Shown here: positions 51,400-60,896 of the stretch, one piece after another
Layout of the letters: the number at the start of each line of letters is the position of its first letter
Position numbering within the stretch: the first letter of the stretch is position 1
DNA from: Prorocentrum cordatum
Lineage: Eukaryota > Sar > Dinophyceae > Prorocentrales > Prorocentraceae
DNA: 64,000 bases
NCBI GenBank assembly: GCA_963575745.1
Contig: CAUYUJ010004316.1
Span: forward strand, 1-64,000
Reading direction: 5' to 3'
The notes under the pieces: generated by a model
The model's input: the letters and a program-made list of their open reading frames with translations, nothing else
Databases searched by the model: none
What the model was told of the DNA's origin: nothing
Translations under genes and position numbers: made by a program

Positions 51400-52360
51400 C
51401 TCAAACGATTCGGCCGCCGCCGTCGCCGTCGCCGTCGCCAACATCGGTGGCTATGGCGCCGTCGGTGGCTATGTCACGGGTGGCGAGGGAGGTCGCCGCC
51501 GCCGTCGCCATCGTCACCATCGGTGGCCATGTCGCCGTCAGGTGAGCCGTCGCCGCCGTCGCCATCGTCAACGTCGGTCGCCGTCATCATCCTCAACATC
51601 GTCGGACCAGTCGGTGTCAGAGGCTGTGTCGGAGCCGTCGCCGTCCTCGATATCACAACCGTAGCCGACGTCGTCACCGTCGGGGGCGGCGTCGCCATCG
51701 TAGTCGTTGCAGTCGACGTTGTATGCAGGTGATGCGGGCCGACGCACTCAGTTGCTTGCGGCGACTGAGTGCGTCGGTCCGATCGTCGCACTCAGTCGCC
51801 TGCGGCGACTGAGTGCGTCGGTCCGCATCACTGAGTACAATGACGACGACGGCGACGGCGATGACACCGACGACGTCAGCGACGGTGACGACGGGGCCGA
51901 CGACTATTGCGACAGCAGCGGTCGGCGGCGGCGACGACGACGACGGCGGCGACGGCAACGGCGACGACCACGGCGACGGCGACGGCGACGGCGGCGGTGG
52001 TGGCGGCACCGCCTACGACGACACTGACTGCAGCAGCGACGGCGGCAACGACGCCGAATACGACTTCACCGACAGCGGTGACGACGCCGCCGCCGCCACC
52101 GACACGCCATCCGACGGTGACAACGACGGCGACGGCGGCGGCGACGGCGACGGCTGCGGCGGCGGTGACGGCGGTGACGGCGACCGTGCTGACGGCAACG
52201 GCCACGACAAGGCCGACGGCGACGGCGACGTCGACGGCGGCGGCGGCGGCGACGGCGACGATTGCAGCGGCGGCGGCGGCGACGGCGACGGCAGCGCTGA
52301 CGGCGCTGACGGCGACGGCAACGGCGCGGCGACGACGACGACGGCGACGACGTCGGCAGC
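51400..52360. repeat. Inverted GTC/GAC tracts around a multi-hairpin
   Basis: Left of the hairpin, GTCGCC-type repeats (51410-51728); right of it, GACGGC-type repeats (51829-52360). Read outward from the hairpin on opposite strands, both sides give Asp/Gly-rich frames (DCNDYDGDAAPDGDD on minus; EYNDDDGDGDDTDD on plus). It resembles a smaller version of the 4.5-13.1 kb palindrome. Confidence 0.65.
51729..51828. repeat. Nested hairpin, CGACGCACTCAGT/ACTGAGTGCGTCG
   Basis: GATGCGGGCCGACGCACTCAGT pairs imperfectly with ACTGAGTGCGTCGGTCCGCATC at the far end. Inside, GGCGACTGAGTGCG pairs with CGCACTCAGTCGCC. The same 20-bp word therefore occurs four times in alternating orientation. Confidence 0.85.
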
Positions 52361-52719
52361 CCGCCACCGCGCGTGTTTACACCGCGCGTCGCCGCGGTGC
52401 ACGGGGAACATTGGGCACCGAGCACGGTGCCAAGCTGCGAACCGACCGACCGCGGCACGGGCGATCGCGATAAAACCTCTTACACCTTTGCCCCCGTAAT
52501 CGGTGGCGTCGGCGTGTCATTTGGAATATCCCGCGTCTTCCCAGCCCCCCCCCCCATGCGCTGCCCTCTCTGATGCCATCTCCGACGTCCACCCGATGCC
52601 CTCCCGTCCGCCCGATGCCCTCCCGTTCCCGTATGGCGGCGGTGGTACGCGGTGGCGGCGTTGGTGTGTGGCGCCGCCGCCACAAAGAATAGCCGCGCGG
52701 CCGCTCGGCTAACCCCAAG

Positions 52720-53100
52720 CCGCTACGCCGCCGTCATGGGCGCCGTGGGCGCCGCCGTGGGCGCCGCCGCCCTCCGTCGGCGCCGCCGCCGTCATGGGCG
52801 CCGTGGGCGCCGCCGTGGGCGCCGCGCCCCATGCCGCTGCGCCCGCCCCGCCGCCGTGGGCGCCGCCGCCCCCCGTAGGCGTCGCCGCCCATGAGCGCAC
52901 CGCCGTGGGCGCGCCACCGCCGCCGCGGCCTTCAAGCGACCACGCCCGCGCCGCCGCCCATGCCACCGCCCATGCCGCCCGCGCCGCCGCCGCCCGCGCC
53001 GAAGCCATCAGGCCCGTCGCGGCCTGGGCGCCAGCGCTGGCCGTGGCGGCCTGGGGCGACGTCGCCGCCCGCGCCGCCGCCCGCGCCGCCGCCATGTGGG
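52720..53100 (-). repeat. GCCGCCGTGGGC repeats, Gly/Ala-rich
   Basis: GGGCGCCGCCGTGGGCGCC-type repeats. On the minus strand they read Gly/Ala-rich and probably form the low-complexity C-terminus of the gene at 52.93-53.75 kb. Confidence 0.55.
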
Positions 53101-53750
53101 CCTGCAGCCCAGGCGTATGCAGCGCCCTTCGGCGCCCTCAGGCCCGCCGCCCGCGCCGCCGCCCTCTGGGCGCATGCATGGGCCCGCTCCGCCTCGCGGT
53201 TCATCCCGCGCATGACGAACGCGAGCTGGAGCTGCTCCGCCCACCCCATCTCGGTCGGGTGCGCGGGCCTGCCCGCCTGCGCTCCCGCCGCCATCGCCTG
53301 CTGTCGGAGATAGTCTGCATCGTACCTAGGGAGTGTCTGCAGCCACTCCCCAATTGTCGGAGTGGCTGAAGCCACGGGGGAACAAATTGGCTGCAGCCAC
53401 TGCGTACGTCCGTATCTGAATGCTGCCGCACTCAGATACAGCCGCATCATGTTAGACAAAGTGCGCCTCGGACCCAGGCGGCCAGGAGCACCACTCCTCG
53501 GCGAGCTCCATGGCCAGCGGGCAGAGCGGGCCCTGCGTCAGCACCACGTAGGCCAAGTCCTGGCAACGCTGGAACCAGCCGCCCCTGTGAGGAACTCGTC
53601 GCACACGTACGCGCGCATCGCTGTGAGCATATATGTCCACGCGGCTGCAGCCGATGGACACATGTGCCAAGCATGCATCGGTGCATTGTGACGACCCGCC
53701 CGCCTGCCCTGACGCCCGACGGGGTCGTTCGCGGTGGGCCCCACCTAGGC
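52932..53750 (-). CDS. Hypothetical protein with a 60-bp palindromic intron
   Basis: Segments: AAAAWTYMLTAMRAYVCDEF, a shift, RCQDLAYVVLTQGPLCPLAM, ELAEEWCSWPPGSEAHF, a shift, SNMMRLYLSAAAFRYGRTQ, intron (about 53337-53400), TLPRYDADYLRQQAMAAGAQ, EMGWAEQLQLAFVMRGMNRE, then Gly/Ala-rich to the stop at 52932. The intron is bounded by GTGGCTGCAG direct repeats and contains GTGGCTTCAGCCAC. Two single-base shifts outside the intron. No family recognised. Confidence 0.5.
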
Positions 53751-54391
53751 GCCCAGCTGCGCGGCCAGCGTCTGGCGGCGGGTGGCCCTGGCGCGCCCAC
53801 CGGAGTCCACTGGGCGGGCAGCGTCCAGCTCTGCGGCCAGGTGCCCTCCGCGCATCTCGCGGCGGCGGGCGGTCGTCTCGCTCGCCGAGCGGACGCCCTT
53901 GCCCGAGCCCTTGTCGTCGGACGCCCGCGCCTCGCTGGCTGAGCGGCCCTTGCCCGCGCACTTGCCCGTGCTGGGGCCTGCCCGCTACCGCTCGCCGAGC
54001 GGCCACTTGCACTTGCCCGCGCTGCCGCGCGGCTGCCCGTCGGCCGTGGGGGCCGCTGCGCTGGCACCAGCCGCCGCGCGGGCCGCGGTGCTCGGGCGGC
54101 GCTGCGGGGAGCGCACGGGCGGGCCGCGGCGCGCAGGCGGGCCGCGGGGCGGCGTGCCCGAGCGCGGGCGCGCTCGGCCGCCGCGCGAGCGCGAGCGCGA
54201 GCCGCGGTGCGCCTGGCGGGCGCGTTGCGGCCGTGCCTTGCCGGCGGCGGCGCGCGCGGGGGGGGCGACGCCTTGTGCTGCGTGCGCCGACGGCGGCGGC
54301 GGCAAGGGGACCCCGCCCCGCATCGGCGGACGCGGGATGCGCGAGATGGCTGCCTGGTGACGATATCACCCGTGTCCGACAGCTGCAGTTA

Positions 54392-55123
54392 TCATTGCCA
54401 CCACCCCCCATAATGTGTACGGGGTGGGTGAATTGAGGGGCGTGGGACATGCCCCCGCCCCCCCTCCCCACTCGCCACCGAGATATCGTCACCCGTGTAC
54501 GGATGATGATATATCGGTGGCGGGCGGGGGTCGGTGGCCGTGATACCTGCACCCCCGAACATTGGCGATTGCGTCCGATGGGCCTGGGCCACGCCTGCAC
54601 CCGCGCCGCCGTCGGCCCGCGGGCGCACCGCCCGCGCCGCCGTCGGTGCGCACGACGGCATCGGCACCGTCGGCGCACCGTGGTCAGCCGTGGGCGCACC
54701 GTCGGCGGGAGGGGCAGCCGTGGGCGCACCATCGGCGGGAGGGGCGGGGGGGCACGCCGTCGCCGCACCGCCGTCGGCGGGGGGGGCCGGCGGGCCGTCG
54801 TTGCCACCGCCGCCCCCGCCGCCGCCACCAGCCGCAGCCCCCAGCACCTCGTGCAACCCGTAGCTGCGGCACATCAGCGTCGGGCTGGGGTCGGCATTGA
54901 GGACGGGCGTGCGCCAGCCCATCATCGGCGGCGCCACTGCGCCATTGGTGCCAGGCGTCGCCGCAGCCCACGCGCACAGACAAGACGCGGCGTCGCCCGC
55001 TGTGGCGTTGCCCGCGTCGCCCTCTGCGGCGGCGCCGCCCGCGGCGCCCGATGCGACGCTGCCGCCCCAGAAGAGGCGCCAGCCCGCCCAGCCTGGGACT
55101 GGATGCCCAAACCTCACACACAC
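54392..55123 (-). CDS. Hypothetical Gly/Ala/Pro-rich protein, 243 aa
   Basis: Single frame: VPPMMGWRTPVLNADPSPTL-like segment (PMMGWRTPVLNADPSPTLMC near residue 75), a Gly run, APPADGAPTA repeats, GITATDPRPPPIYHHPYTGD, and the end HYGGWWQ. A short GGTGACGATATCACC/GATATCGTCACC word recurs inversely at 54356 and 54485. Low complexity limits confidence. Confidence 0.35.
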   Translation of the reverse strand: MCVRFGHPVPGWAGWRLFWGGSVASGAAGGAAAEGDAGNATAGDAASCLCAWAAATPGTNGAVAPPMMGWRTPVLNADPSPTLMCRSYGLHEVLGAAAGGGGGGGGGNDGPPAPPADGGAATACPPAPPADGAPTAAPPADGAPTADHGAPTVPMPSCAPTAARAVRPRADGGAGAGVAQAHRTQSPMFGGAGITATDPRPPPIYHHPYTGDDISVASGEGGRGHVPRPSIHPPRTHYGGWWQ

Positions 55124-55157
55124 ACACGTTTACGTATGTGTGTACATGTATGCATTG

Positions 55158-55199
55158 ACAGTGTGAGCACATGGAGCTACAGCTGGATGCTCACACTGT
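55158..55199. repeat. Perfect 12-bp stem hairpin
   Basis: ACAGTGTGAGCA (55158-55169) and TGCTCACACTGT (55188-55199) enclose an 18-nt loop that itself contains GGAGCTACAGCTGG. Confidence 0.95.
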
Positions 55200-55380
55200 C
55201 CACGCATAGATGTAAACAAGAATATGTTGGCCCCGAGGGGCTAGATCACCCAACATAGCCCATGGTGCCCCCCAAGGGGCGCTCTATATACACAAACATC
55301 ACAAATGCGGCATCCACGAGATAGCCTCCGACACACGTCCAAGATGCCCCGAACACCGTGCGGTGGTGGTGAGCTGCAGC

Positions 55381-55830
55381 TCATGTTATGATCATTCCCG
55401 CCCCCGCGCCTATCGGCGAATCGTCGCCGAAGAACTTGAGCATGACGTCGCCCGCCTCGGAGGTGAACACGCCAGGCACCCACGGTGCCCCGTGCTGGCC
55501 ACCTGCCGCAATCAGCGGCTCCGCCAGCTGGATCATGGCCCCAAACAGCGGGTCCGCGTCCTGCTGCGTCAAGAACATCGCGTGCGGCAGCGCCGTCATG
55601 GCGGCGGCGGGCACGGGCAGCGGCGGCGCGGCGGTGGGCGGTGGGCGCGGGCTGCAGCTCGCGCAACAGTGGCGTCGGCGGGGAGACGACGACGACGACG
55701 ACGCAGCCGCCGCCGACGACGCCGACGACGACGACGACGACGAGGCCGTCGCCGTCGCCGCCGTCGGGCTCGCGCTTCCCTTAGACGGTCGGAACGATTC
55801 GGGATTCCCCAGGATGTCTGGGCGAGGCAC
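55381..55830 (-). CDS. Hypothetical protein, 149 aa
   Basis: MPRPDILGNPESFRPSKGSA, a polySer stretch from (GTC)n (55690-55750), then a clear domain: MTALPHAMFLTQQDADPLFG, AMIQLAEPLIAAGGQHGAPW, VPGVFTSEAGDVMLKFFGDD, SPIGAGAGMIIT and a stop at 55381. A GAGCTGCAGCCC-like motif at 55652 may mark an intron between the Ser-rich and globular parts, although the frame is open throughout. Confidence 0.55.
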   Translation of the reverse strand: MPRPDILGNPESFRPSKGSASPTAATATASSSSSSSASSAAAASSSSSSPRRRHCCASCSPRPPPTAAPPLPVPAAAMTALPHAMFLTQQDADPLFGAMIQLAEPLIAAGGQHGAPWVPGVFTSEAGDVMLKFFGDDSPIGAGAGMIIT

Positions 55831-55919
55831 AGCTGCACAAATACCATGTAATCACAAACCAGCTCGCCGCTAGGGCGCGCGCTCGGCTGCCGAGATTACG
55901 ACGGCTTCTTATTTGCTGC

Positions 55920-56260
55920 GCCACCCGCTGATATGAATGGCTCCGATTGGCTTCTGCTGGTTATGTCATGTGCTGCGCCCTCGGCCGCCGATCACACACC
56001 TGGCCCATATTGCGCCCTCGGTCGCCGATGATTGCGCCATATGTTGCACCCGCGGTCGCCGATTGTATAACCAGCCTTGGTTGGGTGCGCCCTCAGCAGC
56101 ATGGGTTGTGCCATAGGTTGCGCCCTCGGCCGCATGTGATGTAGCTGGCTCATATTGCGCGCTCGGCCGCCGAACATATAATTGGCTCCTATTGGGCGCG
56201 CAATGGGTTGCGCACTCGGCAGCCGAGGATATAACTGGCTCCATTACACAATCGGCGAAC
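55920..56260 (+). repeat. Dispersed repeat: GGTTGCGCCCTCGGCCGCCGA, copy set 1
   Basis: About six diverged units of 45-60 bp: CATAGGTTGCGCCCTCGGCC, GCCGATGATATAACTGGCTC, CTATTGG. The same family recurs at 59355-59660 in the same orientation. Confidence 0.8.
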
Positions 56261-56824
56261 GATGATTTGCTTTCCCCTCGGCCTCGTCTTCCTCCTTGTC
56301 TCCCTCGTTCCCTCGTCGCCCTCCCAAACGCGAAATCCGTCGTAACGCACAGCGGGTGGGGAAAAACAAAGACAATCGGCCAACGATGATGTTGCTCTTA
56401 TTATGGCTACGCCATAGGCTGCGCCATCGGCTGCCGAGGGTATGCATGGCTCAACTGTATTACGCAATTGGTGGCGCCCCGCCCGCCAAATTCAATAACT
56501 GGGTTCGGGCTACAGCCGACACCAGCACGAGCATACTCGCCAGACTGCGCGCACCTTTCTGGCGGAACGCGGCCACGAGCCTGGGAACCCCACGAGTGCC
56601 CGACCGCACGGAAAATTAAAGACTCAGGGTGTCGGCGCACCTTAGTTCCCTGCTGGCTGTCCTGCACCATATGTATGCTGATTTCTCTGCACCATGTGGT
56701 GATATGATCCACAAGACAACTAAGATGCGCCTAGCCCTGAATGGTGCCGCTGCGCCACGCTCATACCCACACCCCATACCTATCCATCTCCCCCCCCCCC
56801 CTACGCCGCTGCAGCGGTCTAGGG

Positions 56825-57484
56825 CTATACCCAGTCCCCTAATTCAATCGCGAGGCGATCGCGTGCCATCGCGCTGATGGTATCGGGGTCGCGGCGCATC
56901 ACGATCGCCTCGGCCAGCTGGGCCGCGTTGATCTTCCAGAACCCTGGCCGGGGCGCCCCGTCGGCGCGCTTCTTCTTCCGCGGCGGCTGCTGTTGCTGCT
57001 GCGTGTTGCTGATGTGGATGGCTGCTGCTTTAGCAGCTGCGGCTGCGGCGGCTTCGGCTGAGGCGGCGGCAGCATCTGCGACTTGCTGCTGGCGCTGCTG
57101 ATGCTGCTGCTGCAGCAGCTGGTGATGCTGCTGCACGGCGGTCGCCAGCTGCGCCTGCCACTGTTGCTGCGTGTACGGCCACTGCTGCTGCTATTGCTGC
57201 TGCAGCAGCTGCTGCTCGTTCCACTGCTGCTGCATCTGCTGCTCACGCATCAGCTGCTCCTGCTGCTGCTGCCCGCGCAACTGCTCGCGCTGCAGCTCGT
57301 GCCACTGCTCCCACTGCTGATGCTGCTGCAGCAGCTGCGACTCGTGCCACTGCCCGTCCTCCTGCGGGTTGACGGCCTCCCGCTGCGGCTCGCGCCACGG
57401 CTGTGGCTGCTGCGGCACGTGGTACTGCAGCGCCGCCGTCGGCATGCCCTGCAGCTCCGCAATGCCGACGACGCCGTCGCTCAT
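56825..57484 (-). pseudogene. Gln-rich protein (about 219 aa) with in-frame TAG
   Basis: Starts MSDGVVGIAELQGMPTAALQ. A Gln/Arg/Glu-rich stretch (QLLQQHQQWEQWHELQREQL) runs to a TAG at 57191-57193, continues in the same frame (QQWPYTQQQWQAQLATAVQQ) through more Gln and an Ala run, and ends in a conserved-looking basic segment (RKKKRADGAPRPGFWKINAA, MRRDPDTISAMARDRLAIEL) at 56825. TAG lies within CAG repeats, so one C-to-T change explains it. PolyQ plus a basic segment suggests a nuclear or RNA-associated protein; no family recognised. Confidence 0.55.
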
Positions 57485-57939
57485 CACGGGCCCACACGAC
57501 CGCCCGACGCAACGCGGGCCTGCCCTCCGCTGACCTGGACACGACAGCTGCAGCTGATGCCCGCGATGCATGCGACGTCGTCTGCAGCCGACATCCGACG
57601 GTCGACGCGCACGACGGCGACGAACCACGGACGATATGCAATCATCCGAATGGAGCGACTGACGACGAACCCACATTGGAGGGATGAGGGGGGAGGGTGA
57701 TTCACATCACTGCCCATCCACATCATGTGCCTCGCACCTCGTCCCATTCACAATCCTCGACGCACTGACATCGCCCCTCATTGGCCCACCGTATGCTGCA
57801 TCACTGTTGTTGCCCCGCGTCGTCGTCGTCCGTCGCCCTGCGTTGTTTACCACGCGCGCAGCGCAGCTGCGCCCCATCCTCCCATGCATGCACATATCCT
57901 ACGCTGAAGCACCCGCGGCTGCGGCTGCAGCCGCTGCTG

Positions 57940-58830
57940 CATGGCCACTTGCACCCTCCACCTGCCACGCGCGCGCGCGGGCGTGCGCGGCGCGGATCGC
58001 GGCGTGCCCCGCGCATTCAGGCTTGAACCACTTGTAGGTCCAGCCGCCCTCGCCCGCCCGTCGCCTTGCGACGTGCGTGCTCCTCTTGCGGAGCCAGTGG
58101 GCGCCGACCGCTCTGGGGGGCGCCGCCGCCGCAGATGCACCGCCATCGTCGCCGTCCTGGGCGCCGTCCTCTGCGCCGCCCTGGGCGCCGCCCTCGGCGC
58201 CCGCGTCGCCATCCTCGGCGCCGTCGTCGACGGCCTAGTCGTCGTCCTGGGCGTCCGATCCCGCGAGCGATGCGCTGTCATCGGCGCCGTCCTCGGCGCC
58301 GCCCTCGGCGCCGTCCTCGGCGTCCGCGAGGCCCTTGGGATGCCCAGCTGCAGCTGGAGAGCATACGCAACCTAACCACACCAACGCACAAACAACTACA
58401 CGTGCCCAGCTGCAGCTGGGCACCATCCAACAACACTATCTGTCCTGCGCGGCCTGGGCGCGGAGGCGGGCGAGGGCGTCGGGCTCCAGCTCGACGAACA
58501 GGGACCGCCGCTCGTCGACGTTCTGCAGCACCCTGACGACTCCGCCACCGCAGGCGACCTCCACGACGGGGGGGGAAGGTGCCCGCACCCACCATGGCCT
58601 CGTAGTCCTTCTGGGGGGAGGGGGGGGGGGGGAGCTGCAGCTGGGTAACAAACACTAACACCAAGCACCCATATCCTTGAGAAGCTCGCGCATCTTGTGG
58701 GCGCCGTAGGTGCTGATGTCGGCCCCCAGCGGCGCAGCCGCCTGCAGGCTCGCCTGCTTGCGCTTGCGCTTCAGCGGGTCCACCATCTTCCGCACCACCG
58801 TGCTGCGCAGTTCCACTAACCTCTAGTGGG
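57940..58830 (-). CDS. Hypothetical three-exon protein
   Basis: Exon 1 (about 58825-58669): VELRSTVVRKMVDPLKRKRK, GADISTYGAHKMRELLKDM. Intron 58611-58668 (starts GTGCTTGG, ends with a C-rich tract and CAG; AGCTGCAGCT inside). Exon 2: KDYEAMVGAGTFP, shift at G8 (58569-58576), VVRVLQNVDERRSLFVELEP, DALARLRAQAAQ. Intron about 58341-58440 with two CAGCTGCAGCTG palindromes. Exon 3: acidic GAEDGAQDGDD repeats (an in-frame stop or shift near 58235), then APPRAVGAHWLRKRSTHVAR, GWTYKWFKPECAGHAAIRA. The 3' end is uncertain. No family recognised. Confidence 0.5.
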
Positions 58831-58959
58831 GATGTCCTGGTGCCCACGCATCGGGCAATGCCAACTTAGTAAAAGCAGCCTTGCCCACCGCGTAGGCCAC
58901 TGCATGCAATGACACATTAACCCCACCCAGACCGATCTACCCCGCGCGCGCGTCGGCCG

Positions 58960-59230
58960 TAGCAGGCGCGTCGGCCGCGGGATCTATACATAGAATATGT
59001 GGCCCCGAACGGGCAGGCGGGCGTGCGGCAGCACGGGTGTCGACTTTTCGATGGACATCCACCTCGCCAAAGGCAGTGCCGTCGACGACCACCTCATTCG
59101 ACACGCGCCATGCGCATCCGCCGTCGATGGTCACAACCGCTGGCCGAACCACCGCAATCGCCATGTGCACACCGCTGTCTTTATAACCCCTAGACCGCCG
59201 CCACACCTGTGCCACAAAGGCTAAGCGGAG
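58960..59230 (-). other. Possible exon, weak
   Basis: The minus strand reads HMAIAVVRPAVVTIDGGCAW, RVSNEVVVDGTAFGEVDVHR. Protein-like over about 60 residues, but neighbours and splice sites are not visible. Confidence 0.25.
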
Positions 59231-59354
59231 ACGCGGCGGATGCGCATGCGCCAAATCACACGACAGCTCGCCGCGTGGGCTGCAGCCCAAAAAACGAGCA
59301 CATGTCGGGCGAAGCCCGCACGCAATTTGATGCCCAGCCACTCTGTGCCCCGTC

Positions 59355-59660
59355 TGCGTCGCGCCATAGGTTGCGCGCTCGGCCGCCGAGGGTGTGATTA
59401 TATAGCTCCTGGTTGTGCCATAGGTTGCGCCCTCGACAACCGATGACATAGCTGGTTCCCATTGGTTGTGCCATTGGCTGCACCCTCGGCCGCCGAATAC
59501 ATATCTGGCACATAGTAGATTGTGCAGTCGGTCGCCGAGGATATAAGTTGCACCCAATGGTTTCGCCACTGGCTGCGCCCTCTGCCGCCGACGATATAGT
59601 TGGATCATTCTGGCTCCTATTGGTTTTGCCATAGGTTGCGCCCCCGCCCGTCAGTCAGTT
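59355..59660 (+). repeat. Dispersed repeat GGTTGCGCCCTCGGCCGCCGA, copy set 2
   Basis: Five to six diverged units, the same family as 55920-56260. Confidence 0.8.
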
Positions 59661-60002
59661 ACCTCGCGAGAAGCAAATTCTGGCTAACGCCCGACATGTT
59701 ATGACACTCCCTGTCCCTCACCACCCTCGTTTCCCCTCCCGTCATCCCTCTCGACATCGTCATCCTCGTCGCATATACTACACTGTCGCATTCCTCTGCC
59801 ACCCCCTCCATCCGATCCGCCGCCCTCCCCCGCGCGGGCTGCGGCCCATCGGGCGCCTGCAGCGACCCGACGCGCGCAACTGATTATCGGCGCGCGCGGC
59901 CGACAAGCCGTCGACAGACACCGATTGGTTCATATGTCAGCCGACGCCCAGTCGGCTGAAATGTCCCCCGACGCGAGGCCGGCAGACTATACCGCGCAGC
60001 TA
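59661..60002. other. Intergenic, nothing recognised
   Basis: Mixed sequence downstream of the stop at 60003; a short inverted CAGCCGAC/GTCGGCTG pair near 59938-59956. Confidence 0.4.
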
Positions 60003-60870
60003 TCACTGCACCTTGCGCTTCTGCCCCCTCTGCAGCGGCGGCGCATGCAGCTTGAGCTGGTCGCCTGGGAGGCTACGCAAACCGCGCGTCGTCGTTGTCG
60101 TCGTCGTCGTCGTCGCGCCTGGCTCCACCTCCTTGGTGTTTACCATGCGCGGCGCGTTCAGCTTGTGTGTGCCAGTGTTGCCCGTCAAAGCCACCTCGTC
60201 GGCGCTCTGCTTCATGTTGCCGTCGTCGGAGGAATTGGGGATTTGCCAGCACGGCGCCACCCGCGGCTTCTTCGCCTTCTCGCCCGCGGCGAAGTGCGGC
60301 AAGATGGCAACGTTGAATGCCGATGGTGGCATGCTATCACGCCGCAGCGTGACGGTTCCCAGGTCGACCGCCGATGTCGGCTTGTCAGCCCAGGTCGCGC
60401 CAGCGGCCTTCATGACGAACCTGGTGCTGGACGCCGCCAGCGTGAGCTCGCCTTTTTTGTACTTGGCGTCGCCTTCGGGGCGCGAGCTGCAGCTCGACGC
60501 CCAGGGTGAACTGTCAACCTAACACAACTAATCACACACACAACGCCGTTTAGGCACAACGCGCCTGTGAGATGCACCGCGGTCGGGAGCTCCAAGATCA
60601 CGACGGACGCGAGCACCGCGGCCATCGTGACTCGCGCCGCGACATGCATATGCCGATGACGACGTCGGCGCCCCAGCCGCTGACGTCCACGCCGCACGGC
60701 TGCATGGCGACCTGGCGCTTACAACCCCTCAGCGTCGTCATGGTCTTCTTCTCCAGCTCGGCGTTGATGTCGACCGTCTTCGGCTCCGTGGCGCGGGCGC
60801 CCGCGCGCTGTCTAGTAGCAGCGCGCGCGTCGGTAAGGTGCACGGTCGTCTCGGTCACATCCGTGACCTC
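60003..60870 (-). CDS. Hypothetical two-exon protein
   Basis: Exon 1 (about 60870-60660): VTETTVHLTDARAATRQRAG, KTVDINAELEKKTMTTLRGC, CGVDVSGWGADVVIGICM. Intron about 60490-60655 includes GAGCTGCAGCTC near its 3' end. Exon 2: GDAKYKKGELTLAASSTRFV, MKAAGATWADKPTSAVDLGT, FNVAILPHFAAGEKAKKPRV, a polyThr stretch from (GAC)n, and the end KLHAPPLQRGQKRKVQ with TGA at 60003. No family recognised. Confidence 0.5.
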
Positions 60871-60896
60871 CCATGCCTCATGTCCGCCGCCCGCTT

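Noticed and set aside
25779-57193. Stop-codon reassignment (TAG/TAA as sense)
   Set aside because: TGA is interrupted in the same way, other genes end normally at TAG, TAA and TGA, and dinoflagellates use the standard code; decay or error is simpler.
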